Source: Streptomyces sp. B93 (lineage in GTDB: Bacteria > Actinomycetota > Actinomycetes > Streptomycetales > Streptomycetaceae). Taken from it: a stretch of DNA of 64,000 nt. Both the position numbers and the translations under genes were made by a program. The notes under the pieces are model-generated. The model saw only the letters and a list, made by a program, of their open reading frames with translations. It did not search any database and was not told the DNA's origin. The stretch is taken from the NCBI RefSeq assembly GCF_018070565.1, contig NZ_JAGPXL010000028.1:1-64000 (forward strand), in the 5' to 3' direction. Shown piece after piece: positions 17,242 through 25,670 of this stretch. Numbering within the stretch: position 1 is the first letter of the stretch; every line of letters starts with the position of its first letter.

Positions 17242-18587
17242 GCCTCGTCCTCGCTCGGCGTCACCATGGCGACGGGCAGGAACACCGTCACCTCGTAGCC
17301 GCCCTCGGCGGTCGGGCCCGCCGTCATCTCCCCGCTGAGCATCGACACCCGCTCCCGCATCCCGGTGATCCCGTGACCCGCCCCCGGTGACGGCTTGACC
17401 AGCAGCGGCGCGGGCGGCGGGTCGTTGACTATGCGCAGGCCGAGGCCGCCGAGGACGTACCCGATCTCCACCCGGGCGTTCGCTCCCGGCGCGTGCCGCA
17501 GCGTGTTGCTCAGCGCCTCCTGCACGATCCGGTACGCCGACAGCTCCACGCCCTGCGGCAGCTCCCGCACCGCCCCGGTCACCGTCTTCGCCACCGGCAG
17601 CCCCGCGTCGCGCACGTTGGCGAGCAGCGCGTCCAGGTCGGCGAGGGTGGGCTGCGGGGCGTCCGGCGCCTCGTAGTCCTCGGCGCGGACCACGCCCAGG
17701 ACGCGGCGCAGCTCGGTGAGGGCGGCCACCGCGTTCTCCCGGATGGTGGCGAAGGCCCGCTCCAGCTCCGGCGGCGGGTTCTCCACCCGGTAGGGCGCGG
17801 CCTCGGCCTGGATCGCGACGACCGACATGTGGTGAGCGACCACGTCGTGCAGCTCACGGGCGATGGTCGTGCGCTCCTCCAGCAGGGTGCGCCGGGACCG
17901 CTCGTGCGCGGTCACCGTCTGCTGCGCGGTCACCTCCTGCTCGGCGGTGCGGCGGGTGTGCCAGACGGTGACGGCGAGCAGGAACAGCGCGGAGACCACG
18001 AGCATGGGCGCGGTGTTGGTGGTGTAGTGCCCCCAGCCGAAGCCGGTCTCGGCGAAGAAGCCGTACGTCGCCGTGAGCACCCACATCCACGCGGCCGTAC
18101 GCGGCCGGGTACGGATCGCCACGATGGTCAGCACGGCCAGGTGGGAGACGAAACTTCCCGGCAGCCAGGGCCAGTTGCCCCACGACGTCCCCACGGTGGC
18201 GACGGCCGCCGTCGAGACGAAGGAGAGCCAGAACGCGCCGACGGGCCGGATCAGCGTCAGCAGCACCGGCAGCAGCGCCAGCACCCCGCACACCACGGCG
18301 GTCAGGCTCCCGCCACCGCTCCCCCAGGAGACCAGCATCGCCAGCGCACCTGCCGCCGCCACCACCGCGTGCGGTGCCAGCCCGGCCCGCTCCCGCAGCC
18401 TGCCGGGCAGCCGCCTGACCAGCGGCCCGTCGATGTCGGCCCGGGGCAGCGGGCGGTAGGCGAAGGCGTCGTGGAAGAGGTCCTGGCGCAGCCCGCGCAA
18501 GGCGTCCATGGCCAGCCGGAACTCGGGGCTGCGGGCGGGGCTGCCGCCGCCCGGCGGGGTCATCCCTGTCTGGGTCGTCTCGGTCAC
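17238..18587 (-). CDS. sensor histidine kinase (HisKA_3/NarX type)
   Basis: This kinase of about 449 residues has several membrane helices between residues ~70 and 220, a short cytoplasmic coiled region, and the dimerisation motif with phospho-His in ARELHDVVAHHMSVV. An ATPase domain ends in GAGHGITGMRERV. It partners the response regulator with a 4-bp gene overlap. The start is uncertain: GTG 18587, TTG 18593 and ATG 18563 are all possible and none has a strong ribosome site. The many helices with short loops suggest sensing at or in the membrane. Confidence 0.92.
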   Translation of the reverse strand: MTETTQTGMTPPGGGSPARSPEFRLAMDALRGLRQDLFHDAFAYRPLPRADIDGPLVRRLPGRLRERAGLAPHAVVAAAGALAMLVSWGSGGGSLTAVVCGVLALLPVLLTLIRPVGAFWLSFVSTAAVATVGTSWGNWPWLPGSFVSHLAVLTIVAIRTRPRTAAWMWVLTATYGFFAETGFGWGHYTTNTAPMLVVSALFLLAVTVWHTRRTAEQEVTAQQTVTAHERSRRTLLEERTTIARELHDVVAHHMSVVAIQAEAAPYRVENPPPELERAFATIRENAVAALTELRRVLGVVRAEDYEAPDAPQPTLADLDALLANVRDAGLPVAKTVTGAVRELPQGVELSAYRIVQEALSNTLRHAPGANARVEIGYVLGGLGLRIVNDPPPAPLLVKPSPGAGHGITGMRERVSMLSGEMTAGPTAEGGYEVTVFLPVAMVTPSEDEA

Positions 18588-18662
18588 ATACAAGACGGTA
18601 GGCCCGGCCGGGGGTAGCGGTCGTCACCAGTGAGGGGGGTCCTTGGGGGTCCCCCTGAAGTA

Positions 18663-19562
18663 CTACCAGGCCAGTTGCGCGATCTCCTCCGCCACCACCG
18701 CGCAGGCGTCCGCCGCCGGGTCGATCAGCGGGAAGTGCCCGACGTCCTCCAGCAGCGTCAGCCCCACCACCTCCCCTGCCTTCGCCGCCGCGTCGGCGTA
18801 CGCCTCGGCGACCGCGGGCGGTACGTCGACGTCGGTGCGGCCCTGCACCAGGGTGGTGGCGATGCCGGTCGGCAGCAGGAGGGCGGGGTCGGCGTAGGCC
18901 CGGCGCTCCCCGAAGTCGGGTTCCGGGCCGAGCAGTTCACGGACCGAGCCGCCGCACACGTCCAGTTTGTCGGCGACCGCGAGGTCCGCGATCGGGGCGA
19001 GGGCGACGACGCCGCGCAGTTCGGCGGGGCCGCCGGTGCGCCAGGGGGCGTCGGCGGGCAGGACGTGCCGGGACGCGGCCCACAGGGCGAGGTGCCCGCC
19101 CGCGGAGTGCCCGGTGAGCACCGTACGGCGCGGGTCGGCCCGCGGCACGGCCTCCCGGGCCAGCCCCGGCAGCGCGTCCAGCGCGGCTGCGATGTCGTCG
19201 AAGGTGTCCGGCCAGCGCCCGGCGGTCCCCTCCGCGCCGCCCCGCCGGTACTCCACGACGGCCACGGCGAAGCCCCGCCGCGCCAGGAAGTCCGCGAACG
19301 GCGTGATGTGCCGCCGGTCGTACGCCGCCCGCCAGGCGCCGCCGTGCAGGACGGCGACCAGCGGCACTGCGGAACCCTCGGCCGCCGGGGCGCCGTCGGG
19401 CCCGCCGCGCGGGAGGTAGAAGTCGACCACCTGGTCGGGGTGGCCGCCGTACGCGGCGGTGCGGTCGGGATCGACGGGCGGGTGCGCGAACGCCGACGCC
19501 TCCTCCGCGGCAGCGGCGTCCTGCGGCACTGCGGCATCTCTGGCTGCGTCGGCGTCCGGCAT
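18663..19562 (-). CDS. kynB: alpha/beta hydrolase, likely kynurenine formamidase
   Basis: This 299-residue esterase-like hydrolase has the oxyanion motif HGGAW, the nucleophile elbow GHSAGG, and an Asp/His pair near the C-terminus (VGHFPLIDP). The HGGxW plus GHSAGG signature fits the arylformamidase/carboxylesterase group. It lies directly downstream of kynureninase and tryptophan 2,3-dioxygenase genes on the same strand. Hydrolysis of N-formylkynurenine to kynurenine is therefore the best-supported role, although by context rather than by a unique motif. Confidence 0.8.
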   Translation of the reverse strand: MPDADAARDAAVPQDAAAAEEASAFAHPPVDPDRTAAYGGHPDQVVDFYLPRGGPDGAPAAEGSAVPLVAVLHGGAWRAAYDRRHITPFADFLARRGFAVAVVEYRRGGAEGTAGRWPDTFDDIAAALDALPGLAREAVPRADPRRTVLTGHSAGGHLALWAASRHVLPADAPWRTGGPAELRGVVALAPIADLAVADKLDVCGGSVRELLGPEPDFGERRAYADPALLLPTGIATTLVQGRTDVDVPPAVAEAYADAAAKAGEVVGLTLLEDVGHFPLIDPAADACAVVAEEIAQLAW

Positions 19563-19614
19563 GCTCCAACCTCTCAGCGGGAAAAGCGAATCTCAGTGGT
19601 TGGCCGGGACGGTA

Positions 19615-20805
19615 TCAGTCCGATGAGATGACCTCCCCCAGCACCCGGGCCGCCCGCTCCACGTCCCCGAAACCCACGTACAGCGGCGTGAACCCGAACC
19701 GCAGCACATCCGGGTGCCGGAAGTCCCCGACGACCCCCCGCTCGATGAGCCGCGCCATCACCCGACCGGCGTCGGCGCACCGCAGCGCGACCTGGCTGCC
19801 GCGCTCGGCGTGCGCGTCCGGCGTCAGAGACTCCACCCGCCCGGCCGGTACGTACGCCGCCACGCACTCCAGGAAGAAGTCGGTCAGGGCGAGCGACTTG
19901 GCCCGTACGGCGTCGACGGAGACCCCGTCCCACACCTCCAGGGCCGCCTCGAGGGCCAGCATGGAGAGGATGTCCGGCGTGCCGACCCGGCCGCGCACCG
20001 CGCCGGGCGCGGGCTCGTAGTCGCGGCGCATGCCGAAGGGTTCGGCGTGCGAGTTCCAGCCGGGCAGCGGCGAGTCGAACCGCTCCTGGAGGTCCCGGCG
20101 CACATACAGGTACGCCGGTGAACCGGGCCCGCCGTTCAGGTACTTGTAGGTGCAGCCGACCGCCAGGTCCACACCGTGCTCGTCGAGCCCGACGGGCAGC
20201 GCGCCCGCGCTGTGGCACAGGTCCCACACCGAGACGGCGCCCGCCGCGCGCACCGCCGCGGTGAGCGAGGGCAGGTCGTGCAGGCGGCCGGTGCGGTAGT
20301 CGACGTGGTTCAACAGCACCGCGGCGGTACGGTCGCCCAGCGCGCCCGGCACCTGGGAGGGCGCCACCGGCCGCAGCGTACGGCCGGTCATCCGGGCGGC
20401 GGACTCGGCGATGTAGCCGTCGGTGGGGAAGGTGGTGGCGTCGACGAGGATCTCGTCCCGCCCCTCCCCGGCCAGCCGTACCGCACCCACGAGCGCCTTG
20501 AAGACGTTGACGCTCGTGGAGTCCCCGACGACGATCTGCCCGGCCGCCGCGCCCACCAGCGGGGCGATCCGGTCGCCGATCCGCTCGGGCGCGGTCCACC
20601 AGCCGCTCTCGCTCCAGGACCGGATGCGCAGCTCGCCCCACTGCCGCCGGACGACGTCGTCGACGCGGCCGGGGACGGCGGCGGGCAGGGCGCCCAGGGA
20701 GTTCCCGTCCAGGTACACGGCGTCGTCGAGGACGAAGCGGGCACGCAGCCCGGCGAGTTCGTCCGCGGCGTCCAGCTTCGCCGCGCGCACACGCTGCTCA
20801 GACAT
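19615..20805 (-). CDS. kynU: kynureninase
   Basis: This 396-residue PLP enzyme cleaves kynurenine to anthranilate and alanine. The N-terminal YLDGNSLGALP motif is characteristic. DLCHSAGALPV and the Schiff-base Lys221 in GCTYKYLNGGPGSPAYLYV are also present. The ATG at 20805 overlaps the dioxygenase 3' end by 8 bp, and the open frame extending to 21075 is a shadow. It is the middle gene of a three-gene tryptophan degradation operon. Confidence 0.95.
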   Translation of the reverse strand: MSEQRVRAAKLDAADELAGLRARFVLDDAVYLDGNSLGALPAAVPGRVDDVVRRQWGELRIRSWSESGWWTAPERIGDRIAPLVGAAAGQIVVGDSTSVNVFKALVGAVRLAGEGRDEILVDATTFPTDGYIAESAARMTGRTLRPVAPSQVPGALGDRTAAVLLNHVDYRTGRLHDLPSLTAAVRAAGAVSVWDLCHSAGALPVGLDEHGVDLAVGCTYKYLNGGPGSPAYLYVRRDLQERFDSPLPGWNSHAEPFGMRRDYEPAPGAVRGRVGTPDILSMLALEAALEVWDGVSVDAVRAKSLALTDFFLECVAAYVPAGRVESLTPDAHAERGSQVALRCADAGRVMARLIERGVVGDFRHPDVLRFGFTPLYVGFGDVERAARVLGEVISSD

Positions 20806-21637
20806 ACGACCGCGCCGTCCACAGCTCGGGGAAGACGCTCTTCTGCGCCCGCTTCTCCAGCCAGGCGACCCCGGCGGACCCCCCGGTGCCGGCCTTGGCG
20901 CCCATGGCGCGGCGGGTGGCCACCAGGTGGTCGTTGCGCCAGCGCCACACCAGCTCGGCGACATCGGACAGCGCCTCGCCGAGCCGGGCCAGCTCGTCGT
21001 CCGGGTCGCCCGAGTAGACGGCCGTCCAGGCGGCCTCGACCTCCGCCGACGGCTCGTAGCGCAGCGCCACGTCACGCCGCAGCACCGCCTCCGGGATCGC
21101 GTGCCCGCGCCGCGCGAGCAGCCGCAGGACCTCGTCGTAGAGGCTGGGTTCGTGCAGGGCCTTCTCCAGCTCGGCGTGCACGCGCGGGGCGCCTCGGTGG
21201 GGCACGAGCATCGACGCGGACTTGTCGCCGAGCAGGAACTCCATCCGCCGGTACATCGCGGACTGGAAGCCGGAGCCCTCGCCGAGGGCCGAGCGGTAGG
21301 AGTTGAACTGCTGCGGGGTGAGCTGGCCGAGCGGCTTCCAGGAGGCGTTCAGCGCCTCCAGCTCCCGCACGGAGCGCTTCAGCGCGTCGACGGCGACCGG
21401 CACGCGGTCCTCGCGCAACGCGTCCGCCGCGGTCTCCCACTCATGGACGATGACGGTGAACCACAGCTCCATGACCTGGGTCGTGACCAGGAAGACCATC
21501 TCTCCGGGATCGTCGGAGAGGGTGTGCTGGAGGTGGGTGAGCACGTCCGCCTTGACGTAGTCCTCGTACGGCGTCGTGCCCTGGAAATCGAGATGCGGGG
21601 TCTCGGGCTCGTGAGCCTGCTGAGCCTCATGGGACAT
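20798..21637 (-). CDS. kynA: tryptophan 2,3-dioxygenase
   Basis: This 279-residue heme dioxygenase opens the indole ring of L-tryptophan to N-formylkynurenine. Family features are the N-terminal helix segment TPYEDYVKADVLTHLQ, the EMVFLVTTQVMELWF region and the FQSAMYRRMEFLLGDK segment. RRDV and a C-terminal RWRNDHLVATRRAMGAKAGTGGS block with the heme-proximal His are also present. It is the first gene of the operon dioxygenase-kynureninase-hydrolase, which yields anthranilate. No kynurenine hydroxylase is present, so the route ends at anthranilate or feeds secondary metabolism. Confidence 0.95.
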   Translation of the reverse strand: MSHEAQQAHEPETPHLDFQGTTPYEDYVKADVLTHLQHTLSDDPGEMVFLVTTQVMELWFTVIVHEWETAADALREDRVPVAVDALKRSVRELEALNASWKPLGQLTPQQFNSYRSALGEGSGFQSAMYRRMEFLLGDKSASMLVPHRGAPRVHAELEKALHEPSLYDEVLRLLARRGHAIPEAVLRRDVALRYEPSAEVEAAWTAVYSGDPDDELARLGEALSDVAELVWRWRNDHLVATRRAMGAKAGTGGSAGVAWLEKRAQKSVFPELWTARSYV

Positions 21638-21781
21638 CGCTGTCTCCTGCTGTGTACTCCGGGTAGCGGTCCGCCCCTGCCGATCCCGGCACGGGGGCCC
21701 CGGTCCCCACCAGCATCCTCCGCAATGCCCGGGGTGCCCGCAAGGCCCGCCTGATCACAGACGGGCCGGGACCGGCAGCGG

Positions 21782-22195
21782 TCAGCCCAGCGTCTGGGCG
21801 GCCGTCGGGGAGGAGTCCTTCAGGAACTGCGTGCAGCGCTCGTGCTCGTCCTGCTCGCCGATCGCGCCCGCGGCACGGGCCAGCGCGTGCAGCGCCCGCA
21901 GGAAGCCACGGTTCGGCTCGTGCTCCCACGGCACCGGGCCGTGCCCCTTCCACCCGCTGCGGCGCAGCGCGTCCAGACCGCGGTGGTAGCCCGTACGGGC
22001 ATAGGCGTACGACTCCACGACGCTGCCCCGCTCGAACGCCTCGTCCGCCAGCTGCGCCCAGGCCAGCGAGGAGGTCGGGTACTTCGCGGCGACCTCCGCG
22101 GGCGCGGAACCGTTCGCGAGCAGCTCACGGGGCTCGGGGTCGTCGGGGAGGTGGGTCGGGGGCGGGCCCCCGAGAAGGTTCTCGTGAATCGTCAT
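21782..22195 (-). CDS. DUF3151 family protein
   Basis: This 137-residue protein matches the actinobacterial DUF3151 family from memory (PPTHLPDDPEPRELLANG, then SSLAWAQLADEAF and TGYHRGLDALRRSGWKGHGPVPWEHEPN in pieces). Its helical-repeat look suggests a TPR-like fold. ATG 22195 is preferred over the open frame reaching 22255. It lies downstream of the kinase-free MFS gene and the 35-bp repeat, and its function is not known. Confidence 0.85.
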   Translation of the reverse strand: MTIHENLLGGPPPTHLPDDPEPRELLANGSAPAEVAAKYPTSSLAWAQLADEAFERGSVVESYAYARTGYHRGLDALRRSGWKGHGPVPWEHEPNRGFLRALHALARAAGAIGEQDEHERCTQFLKDSSPTAAQTLG

Positions 22196-22234
22196 GCGTC
22201 CAGTCTGAGGCATCCGACGACGTCCCAGGGGGCC

Positions 22235-22410
22235 GGTCCCGGCGCACGGGGACACCGCCCTTCACCCCCGGTGCCAGCACACGGCGACGCCGCCCCTCAC
22301 CCCCGGTGCCAGCACACGGCGACGCCACCCCTCACCCCCGGTGCCAGCACACAGGGACGCCACCCCTCACCCCCGACCCCAGCGCACGGCGACGCCACCC
22401 CTCACCCCCC
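22235..22410. repeat. 35-bp tandem repeat, about five units
   Basis: The anchor GGTGCC/GGTCCC/GACCCC recurs at 22235, 22270, 22305, 22340 and 22375, an exact 35-base period. The middle three units are nearly identical (GGTGCCAGCACACGG then ACGCC and CCCCTCACCCCC). It fills the gap between the DUF3151 start and the MFS stop and includes the MFS stop codon. The period is not a multiple of three. Confidence 0.9.
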
Positions 22411-23892
22411 GACCCCCTCGCCCAGCCTGCCGCCCCGCCGGCCCTCCAGCGGTGGTACCGCCACCGAGCCGTGGGTGTGGCATTCGGGGCGGGCGCAGTC
22501 CGGGGCCGGGCGGCGGACCGTCGCGAAGGCCAGCGCGGCGCCCACCACCAGGACGCCCGCGCACATCAGCATCGCCCGCCCGAAGGCGGCGTCGAACGCG
22601 TCGGGCGACCGGTAGGCGTCCGGCCCCATCCCGGCCAGCAGCGGCAGCGCGGCAACCGCCACCAGCCCCGCCGCGCGGGCCGCCGCGTTGTTGATGCCGC
22701 TCGCGAGACCCGCGCGGCCGACGTCCACCGAGGCCAGCACGGTCGCGGTGAGCGGGGCGACCAGGGTGACCATGCCGACGCCGAGCACCAGCACGGCGGG
22801 CAGCACATCGGCGACGTACGACGCGTCCTCGCCCACCCGCAGCATCAGCAGCAGCCCCGCCGCGCACAGCAGCGGCCCCACCGTCAGCGGCACCCGCGGC
22901 CCGATCCGGTCGCTCAGCTCGCCCGACCGGGCGGAGAACAGCAGCATCAGCACCGTCGTCGGCAGCAGCGCGGTGCCCGCCCCGAGCGCCGAGTAGCCCG
23001 ACACCACCTGCAACTGCACCACGCCGAGGAAGAAGAACCCGCCGAACGCCCCGTACACGCACAGCGTGACCACGTTGACGGCCGTGAACTGCCGGGACGC
23101 GAAGATCGCGGGCGGCATCATCGGCTCGGCCCGCCGCCGTTCCACCCGCACGAACGCGGCCCCCGCGGCGACGCCCGCCACCGCCGTGGCCACCACCACC
23201 GCCCCCGGCACGCCCTCCCCGGCCCCGATCAGCGCGTACGTCACCAGCCCGAGGCCCGCCGCGCCCAGCACCGCCCCGAGCACGTCGAACCGCCCGTGCG
23301 CCGCCTTGCCGTCGCCGGACTCCGGGACGTGCCGCAGCGCCACCGGCACGCACAGCAGGGCCAGCGGCACGTTCAGCAGGAACACCCACCGCCAGCCCGG
23401 CCCGTCCACCAGCCAGCCGCCCAGGAACGGCCCGACCGCCGCCCCGATCCCCCCGAACCCGGACCACAGCCCGACCGCCCGCCCCCGGTCGTCGGGGTGG
23501 AAGGTGGCCTGGATCAGCGCCAGCGACCCGGGCGTCAGCAGCGCCCCGCCGACCCCCTGCAACGCCCGCGCGGCGATCAGCGCGCCCGCGTTCGGGGCGA
23601 TCCCGCACAGCAGCGACGCCACCGCGAACCACACCACCCCCACCACGAACACCCTCCGCCGCCCGAACCGGTCCCCCAGCGCCCCGCCCAGCAGGATCAG
23701 CCCGGCCAGCGTCAGCATGTACGCGTTGACGGTCCACTGGAGCGCCCCGAGGTCGGCGTCCAGGTCCTCGCCGATGCGCGGCAGGGCGACATTGACGACC
23801 GTGGAGTCCAGCAGGGCCATGCTGGAACCGAGCACGGTGGTGAAGAGCACCCACTTGCCCTGCGGCGATGCCAGCCGCACTTCAGACGACAT
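22402..23892 (-). CDS. MFS transporter, EmrB/QacA (DHA2) type
   Basis: This protein of about 496 residues has fourteen predicted membrane helices. Family motifs are SSMALLDSTVVNVALPRI in helix 1, LGDRFGRRRVF after helix 2, and the DHA2 segment near GGWLVDGPGWRWVFLLNVPLAL. The C-terminus carries a Cys/His-containing tail (CARPECHTHG). It likely exports drugs or metabolites by proton antiport. The start is ATG 23892 or 23901. Both lie only a few bases after the fba terminator hairpin, so its transcription is unusual. Its stop lies within the 35-bp repeat. Confidence 0.88.
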   Translation of the reverse strand: MSSEVRLASPQGKWVLFTTVLGSSMALLDSTVVNVALPRIGEDLDADLGALQWTVNAYMLTLAGLILLGGALGDRFGRRRVFVVGVVWFAVASLLCGIAPNAGALIAARALQGVGGALLTPGSLALIQATFHPDDRGRAVGLWSGFGGIGAAVGPFLGGWLVDGPGWRWVFLLNVPLALLCVPVALRHVPESGDGKAAHGRFDVLGAVLGAAGLGLVTYALIGAGEGVPGAVVVATAVAGVAAGAAFVRVERRRAEPMMPPAIFASRQFTAVNVVTLCVYGAFGGFFFLGVVQLQVVSGYSALGAGTALLPTTVLMLLFSARSGELSDRIGPRVPLTVGPLLCAAGLLLMLRVGEDASYVADVLPAVLVLGVGMVTLVAPLTATVLASVDVGRAGLASGINNAAARAAGLVAVAALPLLAGMGPDAYRSPDAFDAAFGRAMLMCAGVLVVGAALAFATVRRPAPDCARPECHTHGSVAVPPLEGRRGGRLGEGVGG

Positions 23893-23907
23893 CCCCCACA
23901 TATACAA

Positions 23908-23935
23908 CGAGCCCGGCGCCGAGGCGCCGGGCTCG
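23908..23935 (-). terminator. hairpin terminator after fba
   Basis: CGAGCCCGGCGCC (23908-23920) pairs with GGCGCCGGGCTCG (23923-23935), a 13-bp perfect stem 20 bp past the fba stop. There is no T-run, as is common in Streptomyces. It stands directly in front of the MFS start codon. Confidence 0.85.
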
Positions 23936-23954
23936 TCGGGACTCCTACGAAGGT

Positions 23955-24986
23955 CTACTTCAGCTTCGTACCGGCCGACCGCAGGTTCCGGCACGCCTCG
24001 ACGACGCGCGTCGCCATGCCCGCCTCGGCCAGCTTGCCCCAGGTCCGCGGGTCGTAGGTCTTCTTGGAGCCGACCTCGCCGTCGATCTTCAGGACACCGT
24101 CGTAGTTGGCGAACATGTGGCCGGCGACGGGACGCGTGAAGGCGTACTGCGTGTCCGTGTCGATGTTCATCTTCACGACGCCGTTCTCCAGCGCGGTGCG
24201 GATCTCGTCCTCCGTGGAGCCGGAGCCGCCGTGGAAGACGAAGTCGAAGACCTTGTCCCCGGCCGGACGCCCGTACTTGGCGGCGACGCCCTCGTTCAGC
24301 TCCTTCAGCAGCTCGGGGCGGAGCACCACGTTTCCGGGCTTGTAGACGCCGTGCACGTTGCCGAAGGACGCGGCCAGCAGGTAGCGGCCCTTCTCGCCGA
24401 GCCCCAGCGCCTCCGCCGTACGGATCGCGTCGTCGACGGTCGTGTACAGCTCGTCGTTGATCTCGTGGGTGACGCCGTCCTCCTCGCCACCGGTGGGGGT
24501 GATCTCCACCTCGAGGATGATCTTCGCGGCGGCAGCGCGGGCGAGCAGCTCCTGCGCGATGGAGAGGTTGTCGGCGAGGGTCTCGGCCGAGCCGTCCCAC
24601 ATGTGCGACTGGAACAGCGGGTTCTCACCGCGGGCGACGCGCTCCTCGGAGACGGCGAGCAGCGGACGCACGTACCCGTCGAGCTTGTCCTTGGGGCAGT
24701 GGTCGGTGTGCAGGGCGACGGTGACGTCGTACTTCTTGGCGACGATGTGCGCGAACTCGGCGAGGGCCACGGCGCCCGTCACCATGTCCTTGTTGTGCTG
24801 ACCGCCCAGGAACTCGGCGCCGCCGGTCGAGATCTGGATGATGCCGTCGCTCTCGGCCTCGGCGAAGCCGCGCAGAGCCGCGTGCAGGGTCTGGGACGAG
24901 GTGACGTTGATGGCCGGGTAGGCGAACTTGCCTGCCTTCGCCCGGTCGAGCATCTCGTTGTAGACCTCGGGGGTTGCGATGGGCAT
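23955..24986 (-). CDS. fba: class II fructose-bisphosphate aldolase
   Basis: This 343-residue zinc-dependent aldolase of glycolysis/gluconeogenesis has metal ligands in LHTDHCPKD, EVEITPTGGEEDGV and GNVHGVY. The substrate loop VFHGGSGSTEDEI and NIDTDTQYAF near the C-terminus are conserved. ATG 24986 follows AAGGAG. It lies 125 bp downstream of pyrE on the same strand and is followed by a strong hairpin. Confidence 0.97.
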   Translation of the reverse strand: MPIATPEVYNEMLDRAKAGKFAYPAINVTSSQTLHAALRGFAEAESDGIIQISTGGAEFLGGQHNKDMVTGAVALAEFAHIVAKKYDVTVALHTDHCPKDKLDGYVRPLLAVSEERVARGENPLFQSHMWDGSAETLADNLSIAQELLARAAAAKIILEVEITPTGGEEDGVTHEINDELYTTVDDAIRTAEALGLGEKGRYLLAASFGNVHGVYKPGNVVLRPELLKELNEGVAAKYGRPAGDKVFDFVFHGGSGSTEDEIRTALENGVVKMNIDTDTQYAFTRPVAGHMFANYDGVLKIDGEVGSKKTYDPRTWGKLAEAGMATRVVEACRNLRSAGTKLK

Positions 24987-25111
24987 CTGACCGCTCCTTG
25001 TATCTGCGGGTTGGCGTACTGCGTGGTTACGGCCCTGACCTAGACCTTGGGTGCGACGTCATTGTCGCCCCCATCCTTCCAGACGAAGCCCGCCGGGCCG
25101 ACCGCCGAGCC

Positions 25112-25660
25112 TCAGTCAAGACCCAGCTCGTCCCTGGAGAAGGCGTACAGGTACGGCACCCCCGCGCCGTCCTGGATCTTCTCGGCGGCGCCGGTGGCCC
25201 GGTCGACGATGGTCGCGACGGCGACGACCTCCGCCCCGGCCTCCCGCACCGCCTCCACGGCGGCGAGCGGCGAACCGCCCGTGGTCGAGGTGTCCTCGAC
25301 GACGAGCACCCGGCGCCCCGCGATGTCCGGGCCCTCGACGCGCCGCTGGAGGCCGTGCGCCTTGGCGGCCTTGCGGACCACGAACGCGTCGAGCCGCTTC
25401 CCGCGGGCGGCGGCGGCGTGCAGCATGGCCGCGGCGACGGGGTCGGCGCCCATGGTCAGCCCGCCCACCGCGTCGAACTCCAGCCCGTCGGTGAGGTCGA
25501 GCAGCACCTGCCCCACCAGCGGGGCGGCCTCGCCGTCGAGGGTGATCCGGCGCAGATCGACGTAGTAGTCGGCCTCGATGCCCGACGACAGGGTCACCTT
25601 GCCGTGCACCACGGCCTTGTCCTTGATCTGCTGAAGCAGCGCAGCACGCACGTCCGTCAT
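25112..25660 (-). CDS. pyrE: orotate phosphoribosyltransferase
   Basis: This 182-residue enzyme of UMP synthesis makes OMP from orotate and PRPP. The PRPP-binding motif VLVVEDTSTTGGSPLAAV is plain, preceded by the substrate segment SGIEADYYVDLRRI and the flexible-loop region VVRKAAKAHGLQRRVEG. The start at 25660 is 10 bp from the stop of the epimerase gene at 25671, so they are probably one transcript. Confidence 0.97.
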   Translation of the reverse strand: MTDVRAALLQQIKDKAVVHGKVTLSSGIEADYYVDLRRITLDGEAAPLVGQVLLDLTDGLEFDAVGGLTMGADPVAAAMLHAAAARGKRLDAFVVRKAAKAHGLQRRVEGPDIAGRRVLVVEDTSTTGGSPLAAVEAVREAGAEVVAVATIVDRATGAAEKIQDGAGVPYLYAFSRDELGLD

Positions 25661-25670
25661 GCCTGCCAGC

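Noticed and set aside
19615..21075. 486-residue version of kynureninase
   Set aside because: The extra N-terminal part is the shadow of the dioxygenase. Family similarity starts at ATG 20805.
22306..24057. 583-codon plus-strand open frame
   Set aside because: Shadow of the MFS gene with His/Arg/Pro-rich translation and no motif.
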